Source: Pseudomonas japonica
Lineage (GTDB): Bacteria > Pseudomonadota > Gammaproteobacteria > Pseudomonadales > Pseudomonadaceae
Length of the DNA stretch: 51,107 nt
Reading direction: 5' to 3'
Assembly: GCF_013522925.1 (NCBI RefSeq)
Contig: NZ_JAAMQU010000021.1
Location: forward strand, 1-51,107
A program made the position numbers and the translations under genes. The notes beneath the pieces are model-generated. The model did not search any database and was not told the DNA's origin. It saw only the letters and a list, made by a program, of their open reading frames with translations. Shown here piece after piece: positions 8,624 to 16,576 of this stretch. The stretch's first letter is position 1, and every line of letters starts with the position of its first letter.

Positions 8624-10264
8624 ATGCACGACAACCTGATCGAAATCCGGAATCTGCGCGTCGCGTTCGGGGAGCGCGAGGTGGTACACGGTGTAAGCCT
8701 CGACATCCGCCGGGGGGAGTGCCTGGCATTGGTGGGCGAATCCGGCTCGGGCAAGTCGGTGATGGCTCACTCGATCCTGCGGCTGCTGCCTGCGGCGAAG
8801 GTGTGTACCCAGGGCTGTGTTCATTTCAACGGCGAGGACCTGGTAGCGGCGAGCGAGGGGCGCTTGCGCGAATTGCGCGGCAACCGTATCGCGATGATCT
8901 TCCAGGAGCCGATGACGTCCCTCAACCCGCTGCATACGGTGGAAAGGCAGATTGGTGAAGTGCTGGCCGTACATAAGGGGCTGGGTGGCACTGAGGCGCG
9001 AAACAGGGTCCTTGAGCTGCTTGAACTGGTGGGTATCCGCGATCCCGCCAAGCGCTTGAAGGCATATCCGCATCAGCTGTCGGGCGGCCAACGGCAGCGG
9101 GTGATGATTGCCATGGCCCTGGCCAACGAGCCGGACCTGTTGATTGCCGATGAGCCCACCACCGCCCTGGACGTGACTGTGCAACAGCGCATTCTCGAAC
9201 TGCTGCGCGATCTGCAGGCGCGCCTGGGCATGTCCTTGCTGTTGATCAGCCACGACTTGAACCTGGTACGGCGGGTTGCCCAGCGGGTATGCGTGATGCG
9301 CGGTGGGGAGATCGTGGAACAGGCCGCTACCGACGATCTGTTCGCTCAGCCCAGGCACCCTTACAGCCGCATGCTGATCGAGGCCGAGCCCGATGGCCGA
9401 CCGGTGCCGGTGCTGTTCGACCACTACCTGCTCACCGTCGACGAGCTACGGGTATGGTTCCCATTGCCAAAGCCGTTGTTCAGCCGGGAGCGCTCATACA
9501 TCAAGGCGGTGGACGGTGTGAGCTTTTCCCTGCTCAAGGGTAAAACCCTGGGCATTGTGGGCGAGTCCGGTTCGGGCAAGTCCACGCTTGGCCAGGCGAT
9601 CCTGCAACTGGTGGAATGTGAGGGCAGCGTGCGCTTCGGCAACGTTCAGCTCACGCTGCAAAACCCTGCTGCCATGCGCCGATTCAGGCGGCAGATGCAG
9701 GTGGTGTTTCAAGACCCGTTCGGTAGCCTCAGCCCGCGCATGTCGGTGGAACAGATTATCGCCGAAGGCCTGCTTACCCATGGCATCGGCACCCCCCTCG
9801 AGCAGGAGGCCGCAGTAATCCGGGTGCTGGGTGAAGTGGGGCTGGACCCTGAAACTCGCCATCGCTACCCCCATGAGTTTTCCGGGGGCCAGCGCCAGCG
9901 CATCGCGATCGCCCGGGCATTGGTGCTCGAGCCCAGCCTGATCCTGCTCGACGAGCCCACCTCCGCCCTGGATCGCACGGTGCAGAAGCAGATCGTGGAG
10001 CTACTCAGGTCGTTGCAGCTGCGCCACGGGCTGACGTACCTGTTCATCAGCCATGACCTGGCGGTGGTACGTGCCCTGGCCCATGAGCTGATCGTGATCC
10101 GTGAAGGCAAGGTGGTAGAGCAGGGCCCGGCGCGGCGGATCTTCGCCGCGCCGGAACACCCCTATACCCGGGAGCTGATTGCGGCCTCCGGGTTGGGCGA
10201 GCAGCCTGCCGAACACGGGTCGCGGCCAAGGCCGGCTGCTACGGATTGCCTGGCGCCTCCGTAG
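8624..10264 (+). CDS. yejF: YejF-type peptide ABC transporter ATPase (two fused ATPase domains)
   Basis: This 546-residue protein has two ABC ATPase domains in one chain, as expected of YejF. The first has Walker A GESGSGKSVM, signature LSGGQRQRVMIAMA and Walker B LLIADEPTTALD. The second, from about residue 270, has GESGSGKSTLGQ, FSGGQRQRIAIARA and LILLDEPTSALD. It powers import through YejB/YejE. It is the last gene of the + strand cluster that begins with tonB. The ATG at 8624 follows AAGGAG and is one base past yejE. The 20 bases after its stop separate it from the convergent end of bglX. Confidence 0.96.
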   Translation: MHDNLIEIRNLRVAFGEREVVHGVSLDIRRGECLALVGESGSGKSVMAHSILRLLPAAKVCTQGCVHFNGEDLVAASEGRLRELRGNRIAMIFQEPMTSLNPLHTVERQIGEVLAVHKGLGGTEARNRVLELLELVGIRDPAKRLKAYPHQLSGGQRQRVMIAMALANEPDLLIADEPTTALDVTVQQRILELLRDLQARLGMSLLLISHDLNLVRRVAQRVCVMRGGEIVEQAATDDLFAQPRHPYSRMLIEAEPDGRPVPVLFDHYLLTVDELRVWFPLPKPLFSRERSYIKAVDGVSFSLLKGKTLGIVGESGSGKSTLGQAILQLVECEGSVRFGNVQLTLQNPAAMRRFRRQMQVVFQDPFGSLSPRMSVEQIIAEGLLTHGIGTPLEQEAAVIRVLGEVGLDPETRHRYPHEFSGGQRQRIAIARALVLEPSLILLDEPTSALDRTVQKQIVELLRSLQLRHGLTYLFISHDLAVVRALAHELIVIREGKVVEQGPARRIFAAPEHPYTRELIAASGLGEQPAEHGSRPRPAATDCLAPP

Positions 10265-10284
10265 CGGCCCATTCAGATCCGGCC

Positions 10285-12576
10285 TTAAAACAACTCGAAC
10301 CGAGCCTGCTTCACGTCTTGCGAGTCGAGGCCGATCTGCACATCGAAGTCGCCTGGCTCGGCGGCGTACTGAAGTTGGGTGTTGTAGAACTTCAGGTCGT
10401 CTTCGCGGAGCTCGAAGGTAACTTCCTTGCGCTCGCCGGCCTTGAGGAACACTTTCTCGAAGTTCTTCAGCTCCTTGATCGGCCGGGCCATGGAGGCCAC
10501 AACGTCATGGAGGTACAGCTGCACCACCGTTTCGCCGTCGCGCTTGCCGGTGTTGCGCACGGTTACGCTGGCCTTGAGGGTTTCGCCACGCTTGAGCCGG
10601 TTGGCGGAAAGGTGAACGTCGGACACATCGAAGGTGGTGTAGCTCAGGCCGTAGCCGAAGGGGAACAGCGGGCTGGTGTCTTCATCGAAGTACTGCGAGG
10701 TGTAGTTGCCTGCCTTGCCGGGAATGAACGGCCGGCCAATGGTCAGGTGGCTGTAGTACATCGGCACCTGGCCCACCGAGCGCGGGAAGGTTACCGGCAG
10801 CTTGCCCGACGGGTTGTAGTCGCCAAACAGCACGTCGGCGATGGCATGGCCGCCTTCGGTGCCGCTGAACCAGGTTTCGAGCATGGCGTCGGCTTGCTGG
10901 GTTTCCTGCACCAGGGACAGTGGCCGGCCATTCATCAATACCAGCACCAGCGGCTTGCCCGTCGCGCGCAGCGCGGTGAGCAGGGCCCGTTGTGGTGCCG
11001 GAATTTCCAACGTAGTGCGGCTGGCGGATTCGTGGGACATGCCACGGGATTCGCCCACCGCCGCCACGATCACATCGGCGCCAGCGGCCGCCTTGAGGGC
11101 TTCGTCGATCATGGTTTGAGCCGAGCGTGGGTCTACGTCCACTTCGGTACGGTCGAAGATGATGCGGTTGAGAAACGCCAGGCTGTTGCGGTCGTTGGTG
11201 ACGTTCGCACCCTTGGCATACATCACCTGCGCCTGATTGCCCACGGCATCACGAATCCCTTGCAGCAGGGTAATGGACTGCTTCGGCTGCCCCGCCGCCG
11301 ACCAGCTACCCATCATGTCGATCGGCGCATCGGCCAGTGGACCGACCACGGCGATGGTGCCGGCCTTCTTCAGTGGCAGCGTGTCGCGAGCATTCTTGAG
11401 CAGCACCATGGAGCGACGGGCCACCGAACGGGCTTCCTCGCGGTGCAGGCGGCTTTCGGCGTTGGTATCGGCCGGGTCCTCTTCCGCCTTGCCTAGGCGG
11501 CGGTACGGGTCGGCGAACAAGCCCATGTCGTACTTGGCCGAGAGCACTTCGCGCACTGCATTATCAATCTCGGCTTCCGGCACCTCGCCGGTTTTCACCA
11601 GGCCGGGCAGTTCCTGGCCGTACACCATGTCGTTCATGCTCAGGTCGATGCCAGCACGGATCGCCAGCTTCGCCGCCTCGCGGCCATCCCGCGCCACGCC
11701 ATGCTTGACCAGTTCGATGATCGCGCCGTGGTCGCTCACCGTCAGGCCCTTGAAACCCCAGTCCTTGCGCAGCAGGTCTTGCATCAGCCAGGTATTGGAC
11801 GTGGCCGGTACGCCATTGATGGAGTTGAGCGCGACCATCACCCCGCCTGCTCCCGCATCCAGCGCGGCGCGGTAGGGCGGCAGGTAATCCTGGTACATGC
11901 GGGTGGGGCTCATGTCCACGGTATTGTAGTCGCGCCCACCTTCCACACCGCCGTACAGGGCGAAATGCTTCACTGCCGCCATGATGCTGTCCGGGGCGCT
12001 GACGTCCTTGCCCTGGTAACCCTCTACCATCACCTTGGCGATGCGCGACACCAGGTAGGTATCCTCGCCAAAGCCTTCGCTGCTGCGGCCCCAGCGCGGG
12101 TCGCGGGAAATGTCCACCATCGGCCCGAAGGTCATGTCCAGGCTGTCCGCCGCCGCTTCGCGCGCAGAGGTGCGCGCGCTCACGCCAATGGCGTCCATGT
12201 CCCAGCTGGAAGCCAGGCCCAGGCTGATGGGGAAAATGGTGCGCTGCCCGTGGATCACGTCGTAGGCAAAGAACATCGGGATCTTCAGCCGGCTGTTCAT
12301 GGCCGCGTCCTGCATGGGGCGGTTTTCAGGCCGGGTCACCGAATTGAAGGTGCCACCGATGCGGCCCGCGGCGATCTCCTTGCGGATCTGCTCGTGGGTC
12401 ATTTCCGGGCCAATGCTGATCAAGCGCAACTGGCCGATCTTTTCGTCCAGCGTCATGCGCTTGATCAGGTCGGTGATGAATGCGTCCTTGGTGGCGCTAT
12501 CCGTGCCGGTGCTGGCGGCAAGGATCGGAGGGCAGGCCAAGGCAGCGGCCAGGCCAAGCAGATACAGCTTCTTCAT
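10285..12576 (-). CDS. bglX: Periplasmic beta-glucosidase, glycoside hydrolase family 3
   Basis: This 763-residue secreted GH3 enzyme closely matches BglX in length. A signal peptide covers about residues 1-20 (KKLYLLGLAAALACPPILAA). The N-terminal barrel contains VKHFALYGGVEGGRDYN and the nucleophile region GLTVSDHGAI, whose Asp is catalytic. The C-terminal part holds the second domain and a fibronectin-III-like end (VTVRNTGKRDGETVVQLYL). It would remove terminal glucose from beta-glucosides or glucan fragments in the periplasm. The start at 12576 is set by AGGA and the signal peptide; a longer upstream open frame is not coding. It converges on yejF with a 20-base gap, so it is physically linked to the importer but transcribed separately. 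Confidence 0.95.
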   Translation of the reverse strand: MKKLYLLGLAAALACPPILAASTGTDSATKDAFITDLIKRMTLDEKIGQLRLISIGPEMTHEQIRKEIAAGRIGGTFNSVTRPENRPMQDAAMNSRLKIPMFFAYDVIHGQRTIFPISLGLASSWDMDAIGVSARTSAREAAADSLDMTFGPMVDISRDPRWGRSSEGFGEDTYLVSRIAKVMVEGYQGKDVSAPDSIMAAVKHFALYGGVEGGRDYNTVDMSPTRMYQDYLPPYRAALDAGAGGVMVALNSINGVPATSNTWLMQDLLRKDWGFKGLTVSDHGAIIELVKHGVARDGREAAKLAIRAGIDLSMNDMVYGQELPGLVKTGEVPEAEIDNAVREVLSAKYDMGLFADPYRRLGKAEEDPADTNAESRLHREEARSVARRSMVLLKNARDTLPLKKAGTIAVVGPLADAPIDMMGSWSAAGQPKQSITLLQGIRDAVGNQAQVMYAKGANVTNDRNSLAFLNRIIFDRTEVDVDPRSAQTMIDEALKAAAGADVIVAAVGESRGMSHESASRTTLEIPAPQRALLTALRATGKPLVLVLMNGRPLSLVQETQQADAMLETWFSGTEGGHAIADVLFGDYNPSGKLPVTFPRSVGQVPMYYSHLTIGRPFIPGKAGNYTSQYFDEDTSPLFPFGYGLSYTTFDVSDVHLSANRLKRGETLKASVTVRNTGKRDGETVVQLYLHDVVASMARPIKELKNFEKVFLKAGERKEVTFELREDDLKFYNTQLQYAAEPGDFDVQIGLDSQDVKQARFELF

Positions 12577-12743
12577 GAAATCATTCCTGGGCGGGGCCCT
12601 GCAGGGGGCGGCGAACACGCGTCGCCAAAGGTAGGCGGTAAAACCGTGACTGTTGTTTGAGCACCGTTGTAACTCATCGTTGCCGGGCGATCCAGTCAGC
12701 GCACCGGCTGGCGAGCGTTTTTCCGCTTTTTGCCTGTGTGCCT

Positions 12744-12749
12744 TAGAAT
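12744..12749 (+). promoter_or_regulatory. Possible -10 box for the methyltransferase gene
   Basis: The hexamer TAGAAT lies 32 bases before the chosen ATG in the 204-base gap between the divergent bglX and methyltransferase genes. It matches the sigma-70 -10 consensus at five of six positions. No strong -35 box is visible at 16-18 bases upstream, so the call is tentative. Confidence 0.35.
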
Positions 12750-12780
12750 GGCCGCCCGCCGTTTTCTCGAGATTCGCTTG

Positions 12781-14004
12781 ATGCCTGCCGTGCCCGCTTC
12801 GCCTCTGCCCACCGACGACCCACGGGCCGCTTTCCTCGACCATTTGCGCCTGGCGCTGAATGAAGGCCGCTGGGTAAAGTTGGTATTGGCGCGTCATGTG
12901 GGAGCGGAAGCGGAGCTGGAGCGCATTACGGTCAAGCCGCTTACGGTCAAGGGGCAGCCTCGGCTGGGCTTTGTGCTGCGCTACCGTACCCGCGATATCA
13001 CCCGCCATCATGCGGTGGAAGAAGGCCTGGCCGAGATCGCAGCGGCACTGCCGGAGCAGTTCCGCAACGCGCACCTGCAAACCACGGATGAAACCGTGCA
13101 GCTCGAATTCGGCAAGAAGGGCAAGGCCCGCCTGCACCGTGCCAAGGCCCAGCAACCGCAGCCAGCGGCCAGCGCCGAGCATGACCGCGCCAAGCAACGC
13201 TGGTTGGAGCTCGACCGGCCTTTCCTGGCCGCGCTGGGCGTCACTGACCGCCACGGCGCATTGGTGCCGGCGATGTCGCGCAAGTGGAAGCAGATCAACA
13301 AGTTCATCGAGGTGTTCGCTCATGCGTTCACCCAGGCCGGGCTGGCAGCGGAGGCGCCCGTGCGGGTGGCGGACTTCGGTTCGGGCAAGGGTTACCTTAC
13401 CTTCGCTATCCATGACTACCTGCGCCACGGGCTGGGCCGGGAGGCCTCGGTTACCGGCGTGGAGCTTCGGCAGGACATGGTCGACCTGTGCAACCAGGCG
13501 GCGGCCGAGCTGGATCACCCCGGGCTCACGTTCGAACATGGCGATGTGCGCACCGTGGTGCCGGCCCGCATCGATGTGATGATTGCCCTGCATGCCTGCG
13601 ATGTGGCCACCGACTATGCCATTCACACGGGCATTCGCAGCCAGGCGGCGATCATCATGTGTTCGCCGTGCTGCCACAAGGAACTGCGGCCGCAAATGCA
13701 CAGCCCCGAGCCCCTGGGCCCGATGCTGCAGTTCGGCTTGCACATGGGCCAGCAGGCCGAAATGCTGACCGATGGTCTGCGTGCCCTGTACCTGGAAGCC
13801 TGCGGCTATGAGACCAAGGTGTTCGAGTTCGTGTCGCTGGAACACACCAGCAAGAACAAGATGATCCTGGCGGTGAAGCGCTCGGCGCCTGTGGACGTAG
13901 CCTCGCGCCTGGCACGCATTCAGGCGCTCAAGGCGTTCTACGGCGTGAGCGAACACTGCCTGGAACGCCTGCTGCAGGCCGATGGCTTGCTGCCTTCGAA
14001 CTAA
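12781..14004 (+). CDS. SAM-dependent methyltransferase with PCCH motif (Methyltransf_32 type)
   Basis: This 407-residue class I methyltransferase has an N-terminal region of about 190 residues that I do not recognise. A Rossmann domain follows, with motif I VADFGSGKGYLTF near residue 196, the acidic loop GVELRQDMVDL, and IALHACDVATDYAI. The segment CSPCCHKEL at 294-302 is the conserved cysteine/histidine motif of the Methyltransf_32 family, which also contains eukaryotic METTL25-like proteins. The substrate is unknown; RNA or protein are both possible. ATG 12781 is chosen over 12748 because the latter overlaps a likely -10 box. Its stop overlaps the end of the convergent DUF4917 gene by four bases. 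Confidence 0.85.
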   Translation: MPAVPASPLPTDDPRAAFLDHLRLALNEGRWVKLVLARHVGAEAELERITVKPLTVKGQPRLGFVLRYRTRDITRHHAVEEGLAEIAAALPEQFRNAHLQTTDETVQLEFGKKGKARLHRAKAQQPQPAASAEHDRAKQRWLELDRPFLAALGVTDRHGALVPAMSRKWKQINKFIEVFAHAFTQAGLAAEAPVRVADFGSGKGYLTFAIHDYLRHGLGREASVTGVELRQDMVDLCNQAAAELDHPGLTFEHGDVRTVVPARIDVMIALHACDVATDYAIHTGIRSQAAIIMCSPCCHKELRPQMHSPEPLGPMLQFGLHMGQQAEMLTDGLRALYLEACGYETKVFEFVSLEHTSKNKMILAVKRSAPVDVASRLARIQALKAFYGVSEHCLERLLQADGLLPSN

Positions 14005-15014
14005 CGCCGCGCCCGGGGCTTTTCCTGGGGGATGTTCAGCGAAGGGGCACCCAGCGGGTGGCTGGTGGCGTCGAAGAACTCCAGTGCCATGCGGTCACCG
14101 AGCAGCTGCTGGTAGTGCTGCTTCTGGCTCAGAATCCAGGGTTCACTGAGCGGGAAGATCGCCACCGCCATTTGCTCGACAGGGGCTGCGCGCAGGGCCG
14201 CCAGCAAGTGAGCGTCCTGCCGGTTGAGTTGATGGCCGAACAGGCACATCGGGCCTTGATGGCTCGCCAGCGATGCCAGGCAATGGGTGAGGTAATCCGA
14301 GCCTCGAATACCGCGCAGTTTGTCCGCGCTGGTGCCCTCGTTGACGAACAACGGCACATCGCCGGGCGTATTGATCGCAAAGCCATCGAGCAACTCACTG
14401 CCCGCAGCCACACGTCGGCGGGTGGCGCCGTCGCGGTCTTTGAGCAGGTGCAGCCCACCGTGCAGGTAGAACAGTTGGTGATCCCCGGTTGCGGGCCTGC
14501 GCGGATCGAACCCTGCATCCACGTCCAAGCCGTCGTCGAAACCTTCTGGCGCCTCCCATACAGCCCAATGGCAGAGCAGGTCGTAGTTGCCGGAATAGAT
14601 GCGACTGTACCCTCGCAAAGCCTCATTCAGAGCGCTACGGGTAGTGGCCGGCAACAGCCGCCAGGGCAGGTGCACGCTGCGCATCGCGTGGATAAGCGCT
14701 TCCTTGATCGCGTAATAGCGGTTCAGCGGCCCGGAGGCGCCGATCGCCAGCGCCGCGTTCACCCGGGTGGTGGTGTTCAGGGCACTGAGCGCTTGCTCGA
14801 AGCTTTCGCTACCCATCGCCTTGAACAGCGCCTGATCGGTCTGGCCCAAGGGGCGGTTGCGCACTTTCTGCGCCAGTTCAAATAGTGAATCGTAGGCAAA
14901 GCCTCGCCAGATTGCCCGGCTGGCCCCGTTGCCCAGCAGCAAGCCGGTGCAGTGCGAAGCCAGGCGGGTGTCTTTCCAGGCGGGGAGGGCGGCGGTGATG
15001 TCGTTTCGTTCCAT
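14001..15014 (-). CDS. DUF4917 family protein, SIR2-like fold
   Basis: This 337-residue protein has the spaced motifs of SIR2-like NAD-binding proteins. These are LLLGNGASRAIW at 25-36 (the GAGAS-type nucleotide loop), SGNYDLLCHW at 141-150 (the NYD motif), LFYLHGGLHLL at 181-191 (the HG motif) and LFGHQLNRQDAHLL at 258-271 (the Gly-x-x-Leu-x-x-x-Asp motif). I assign it to DUF4917 from memory of that family. SIR2-like domains in several anti-phage systems cleave NAD+; whether this one does is inference. It is a single gene on -, converging on the methyltransferase and divergent from the antitoxin-like gene at 15189. No membrane segment or partner domain is seen. Confidence 0.75.
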   Translation of the reverse strand: MERNDITAALPAWKDTRLASHCTGLLLGNGASRAIWRGFAYDSLFELAQKVRNRPLGQTDQALFKAMGSESFEQALSALNTTTRVNAALAIGASGPLNRYYAIKEALIHAMRSVHLPWRLLPATTRSALNEALRGYSRIYSGNYDLLCHWAVWEAPEGFDDGLDVDAGFDPRRPATGDHQLFYLHGGLHLLKDRDGATRRRVAAGSELLDGFAINTPGDVPLFVNEGTSADKLRGIRGSDYLTHCLASLASHQGPMCLFGHQLNRQDAHLLAALRAAPVEQMAVAIFPLSEPWILSQKQHYQQLLGDRMALEFFDATSHPLGAPSLNIPQEKPRARR

Positions 15015-15125
15015 AGGTGCAGCAATTCGGTTACCAAGGCTGGCGCGACTGTATCACGTTGCTGTCTGCGTTCATGGTTTTGGCCATGTCGCGGGCCCAT
15101 CCGTCGTCAGGGTACGTATTGGTGT

Positions 15126-15165
15126 TTGACGATTTTAGTTATCTGTTGGTACAGTGAATCGTCAA
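15126..15165 (+). promoter_or_regulatory. Promoter of the antitoxin-like gene within a 9-bp inverted repeat (likely operator)
   Basis: A -35 box TTGACG (15126-15131) and a -10 box TACAGT (15150-15155) are separated by 18 bases. The left arm TTGACGATT (15126-15134) and right arm AATCGTCAA (15157-15165) form a perfect 9-bp inverted repeat that flanks the promoter. Arm centres are 31 bases apart, about three DNA turns. This geometry suits repression by a dimer of the downstream DNA-binding protein. Confidence 0.7.
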
Positions 15166-15188
15166 TCAGGAAATGCTGGAGGTGCCTT

Positions 15189-15833
15189 GTGGACTCGCAC
15201 AGACCTATGAACGCTGTCGTTGATACCCTTGCCGCTGCCATGGAGAGAGTTCCGGATGCCGCAGGGGCGCCGGTGCGCATGTTGAAAATCCTGACCAGTG
15301 TGTTCGAGCGATGGTCCGAGGAAAAAAACAACGAAAGCCTGGGTGCTCTTACAGATGCCGAGCTCTTGCAAAAACTCGCGGTCAGTGGAGCTATTGCCGG
15401 AGCGCTGAGCACCCGGGAGACTCGGAAGCAAGCTCGAAGGGTTGCCGCTAAAATCGAGTTTTTTGAACAACTCAAAGAGTTTGGTGGTGTTTTAAAAACC
15501 CAAGATGTCTCTAAAATCCTGAGCACTACCCGGCAGACAGTTAATAATCATGTCAGGAAAGGCACGCTGATAGCGATACAGGAAGGCAACGATTACTTGT
15601 ACCCCGCATTTCAGTTTATCGGTGAAAAGAAACTGGCTAATCTTGAAGAGGTGCTGGGTTTGCTGAAGAGTGTGAGCGCCGAGGCGCAATGTACTTTCTT
15701 CCTGAACCCCATCGCTTTTACTGATGGAAAGTTGGAACTACCCTACGTTATCTTGAAAAATGGAGCCAGTGAGAAGCAGTTGGACGTTATTAAACGCGAA
15801 GCCGCGCTTTTCATGACTTCAACGCCGGCCTAG
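15189..15833 (+). CDS. Antitoxin-like DNA-binding protein (helix-turn-helix plus toxin-binding-like C-terminus)
   Basis: This 214-residue protein has an N-terminal helical region of about 95 residues. A helix-turn-helix of the excisionase/MerR style lies at about 101-128 (LKTQDVSKILSTTRQTVNNH). The C-terminus (PAFQFIGEKKLANLEEVLGL onward) resembles the toxin-binding end of MbcA/ParS/Xre antitoxins paired with RES toxins. The GTG at 15189 is chosen because GGAGG sits six bases upstream; the ATG at 15207 lacks a ribosome site. It converges with the RES gene at 15881-16576 with 47 bases between, unlike the usual antitoxin-toxin operon. The region is more AT-rich than its neighbours, which suggests transfer. 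Antitoxin function is inferred. Confidence 0.72.
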   Translation: MDSHRPMNAVVDTLAAAMERVPDAAGAPVRMLKILTSVFERWSEEKNNESLGALTDAELLQKLAVSGAIAGALSTRETRKQARRVAAKIEFFEQLKEFGGVLKTQDVSKILSTTRQTVNNHVRKGTLIAIQEGNDYLYPAFQFIGEKKLANLEEVLGLLKSVSAEAQCTFFLNPIAFTDGKLELPYVILKNGASEKQLDVIKREAALFMTSTPA

Positions 15834-15836
15834 AAA

Positions 15837-15863
15837 ACAGCGCACCCAGGGGCGGGGCGCTGT
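15837..15863. terminator. Stem-loop between convergent antitoxin-like and RES genes
   Basis: ACAGCGC (15837-15843) and GCGCTGT (15857-15863) form a perfect 7-bp stem with a 13-base loop in the gap between the two convergent genes. There is no clear T-tract on either side, so it may be a weak bidirectional terminator or only a structural element. Confidence 0.4.
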
Positions 15864-15880
15864 GTGAGTAGTAAGCGAGC

Positions 15881-16576
15881 TCAGGAGCCAAGCACCTTGT
15901 AGCCGAGGATCTCGGTCATGATCTCCTCCGCATCCATACTGTCGCCCTCAAAACCCTCCGGAAGTTCTCCTGTGTATTCGAACTCCGAAAGCTTTGTCAT
16001 CTCAATGGTCTTCACTGTTGTAGCCTCACCTGGCTTGGTCCACAGCGCGTAACAGCTGTGTCCGTCCGGATGGTGGCGCGACTCGTAAGCAATGCCGTCA
16101 AATGGATTGCCCGGCAACCTTGCCACCGCCCCGACAATTTCCTGGGTCAGGGTATAGTCAGGGCCGGAGACCTCATCCACGGTTCGGGCCAGCTTGGACA
16201 GGCAAAGCTTCAGATCCAGGAGTTTCAAGTCCCGGCTCATCTCAACCACGCACATGTCTCGTGATTCGAGGTCTGTGGCGTTGAGGAAGATGCCTATCCC
16301 TTTTAGGTCCGCTGGCCGGAGCCCTCCAAAGGTCTCGGCAAGTGCTCCGCTGGGGTGTTGAGCTCCGTACCAGATCCCGATTTCTTTCTTTCGATCATTG
16401 TATCTACCTAGTTGTTCAGGCTTTTCAGGGGAGCCGTAATACTCGGCATTTTCATGCCCGGCGCTCTGAACCCTGTAGGAAAGTGAACCTCGCTTAACTA
16501 TCTTTTTGGTGAGTTTCCCAAGCGAGTGCAGCTTTTGAACCAGTTGCAGGGTGGTCTTAATGTCGTCTGCACCCAC
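15881..16576 (-). CDS. RES-domain protein, probable NAD+-degrading toxin
   Basis: This 231-residue protein carries the Arg-Glu-Ser signature of RES toxins. The Arg is in SLSYRVQSAG (R35), with a second basic site GRYNDRKK. The Glu is in HPSGALAETFGG (E81) and the Ser in FDGIAYESRHHPDGHS (S166). Known RES toxins (MbcT, ParT, Res) remove NAD+ by phosphorolysis or modify a target with ADP-ribose. The start is a GTG at 16576 with GGAG nine bases upstream. Its partner is probably the convergent gene at 15189-15833. The N-terminal 30 residues are Lys-rich and lie before the RES core. Being convergent, it must have its own promoter on the right. Confidence 0.8.
   Translation of the reverse strand: MGADDIKTTLQLVQKLHSLGKLTKKIVKRGSLSYRVQSAGHENAEYYGSPEKPEQLGRYNDRKKEIGIWYGAQHPSGALAETFGGLRPADLKGIGIFLNATDLESRDMCVVEMSRDLKLLDLKLCLSKLARTVDEVSGPDYTLTQEIVGAVARLPGNPFDGIAYESRHHPDGHSCYALWTKPGEATTVKTIEMTKLSEFEYTGELPEGFEGDSMDAEEIMTEILGYKVLGS

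Noticed and set aside
10246..11496. A 416-codon + strand open frame opposite bglX
   Set aside because: It is an antisense shadow of bglX. The product has no domain pattern and the bglX frame shows strong family motifs.
12577..13956. Upstream extension of the bglX frame giving a 1223-residue product
   Set aside because: The extra part lies antisense to the methyltransferase gene and would put the clear BglX signal peptide in mid-protein.
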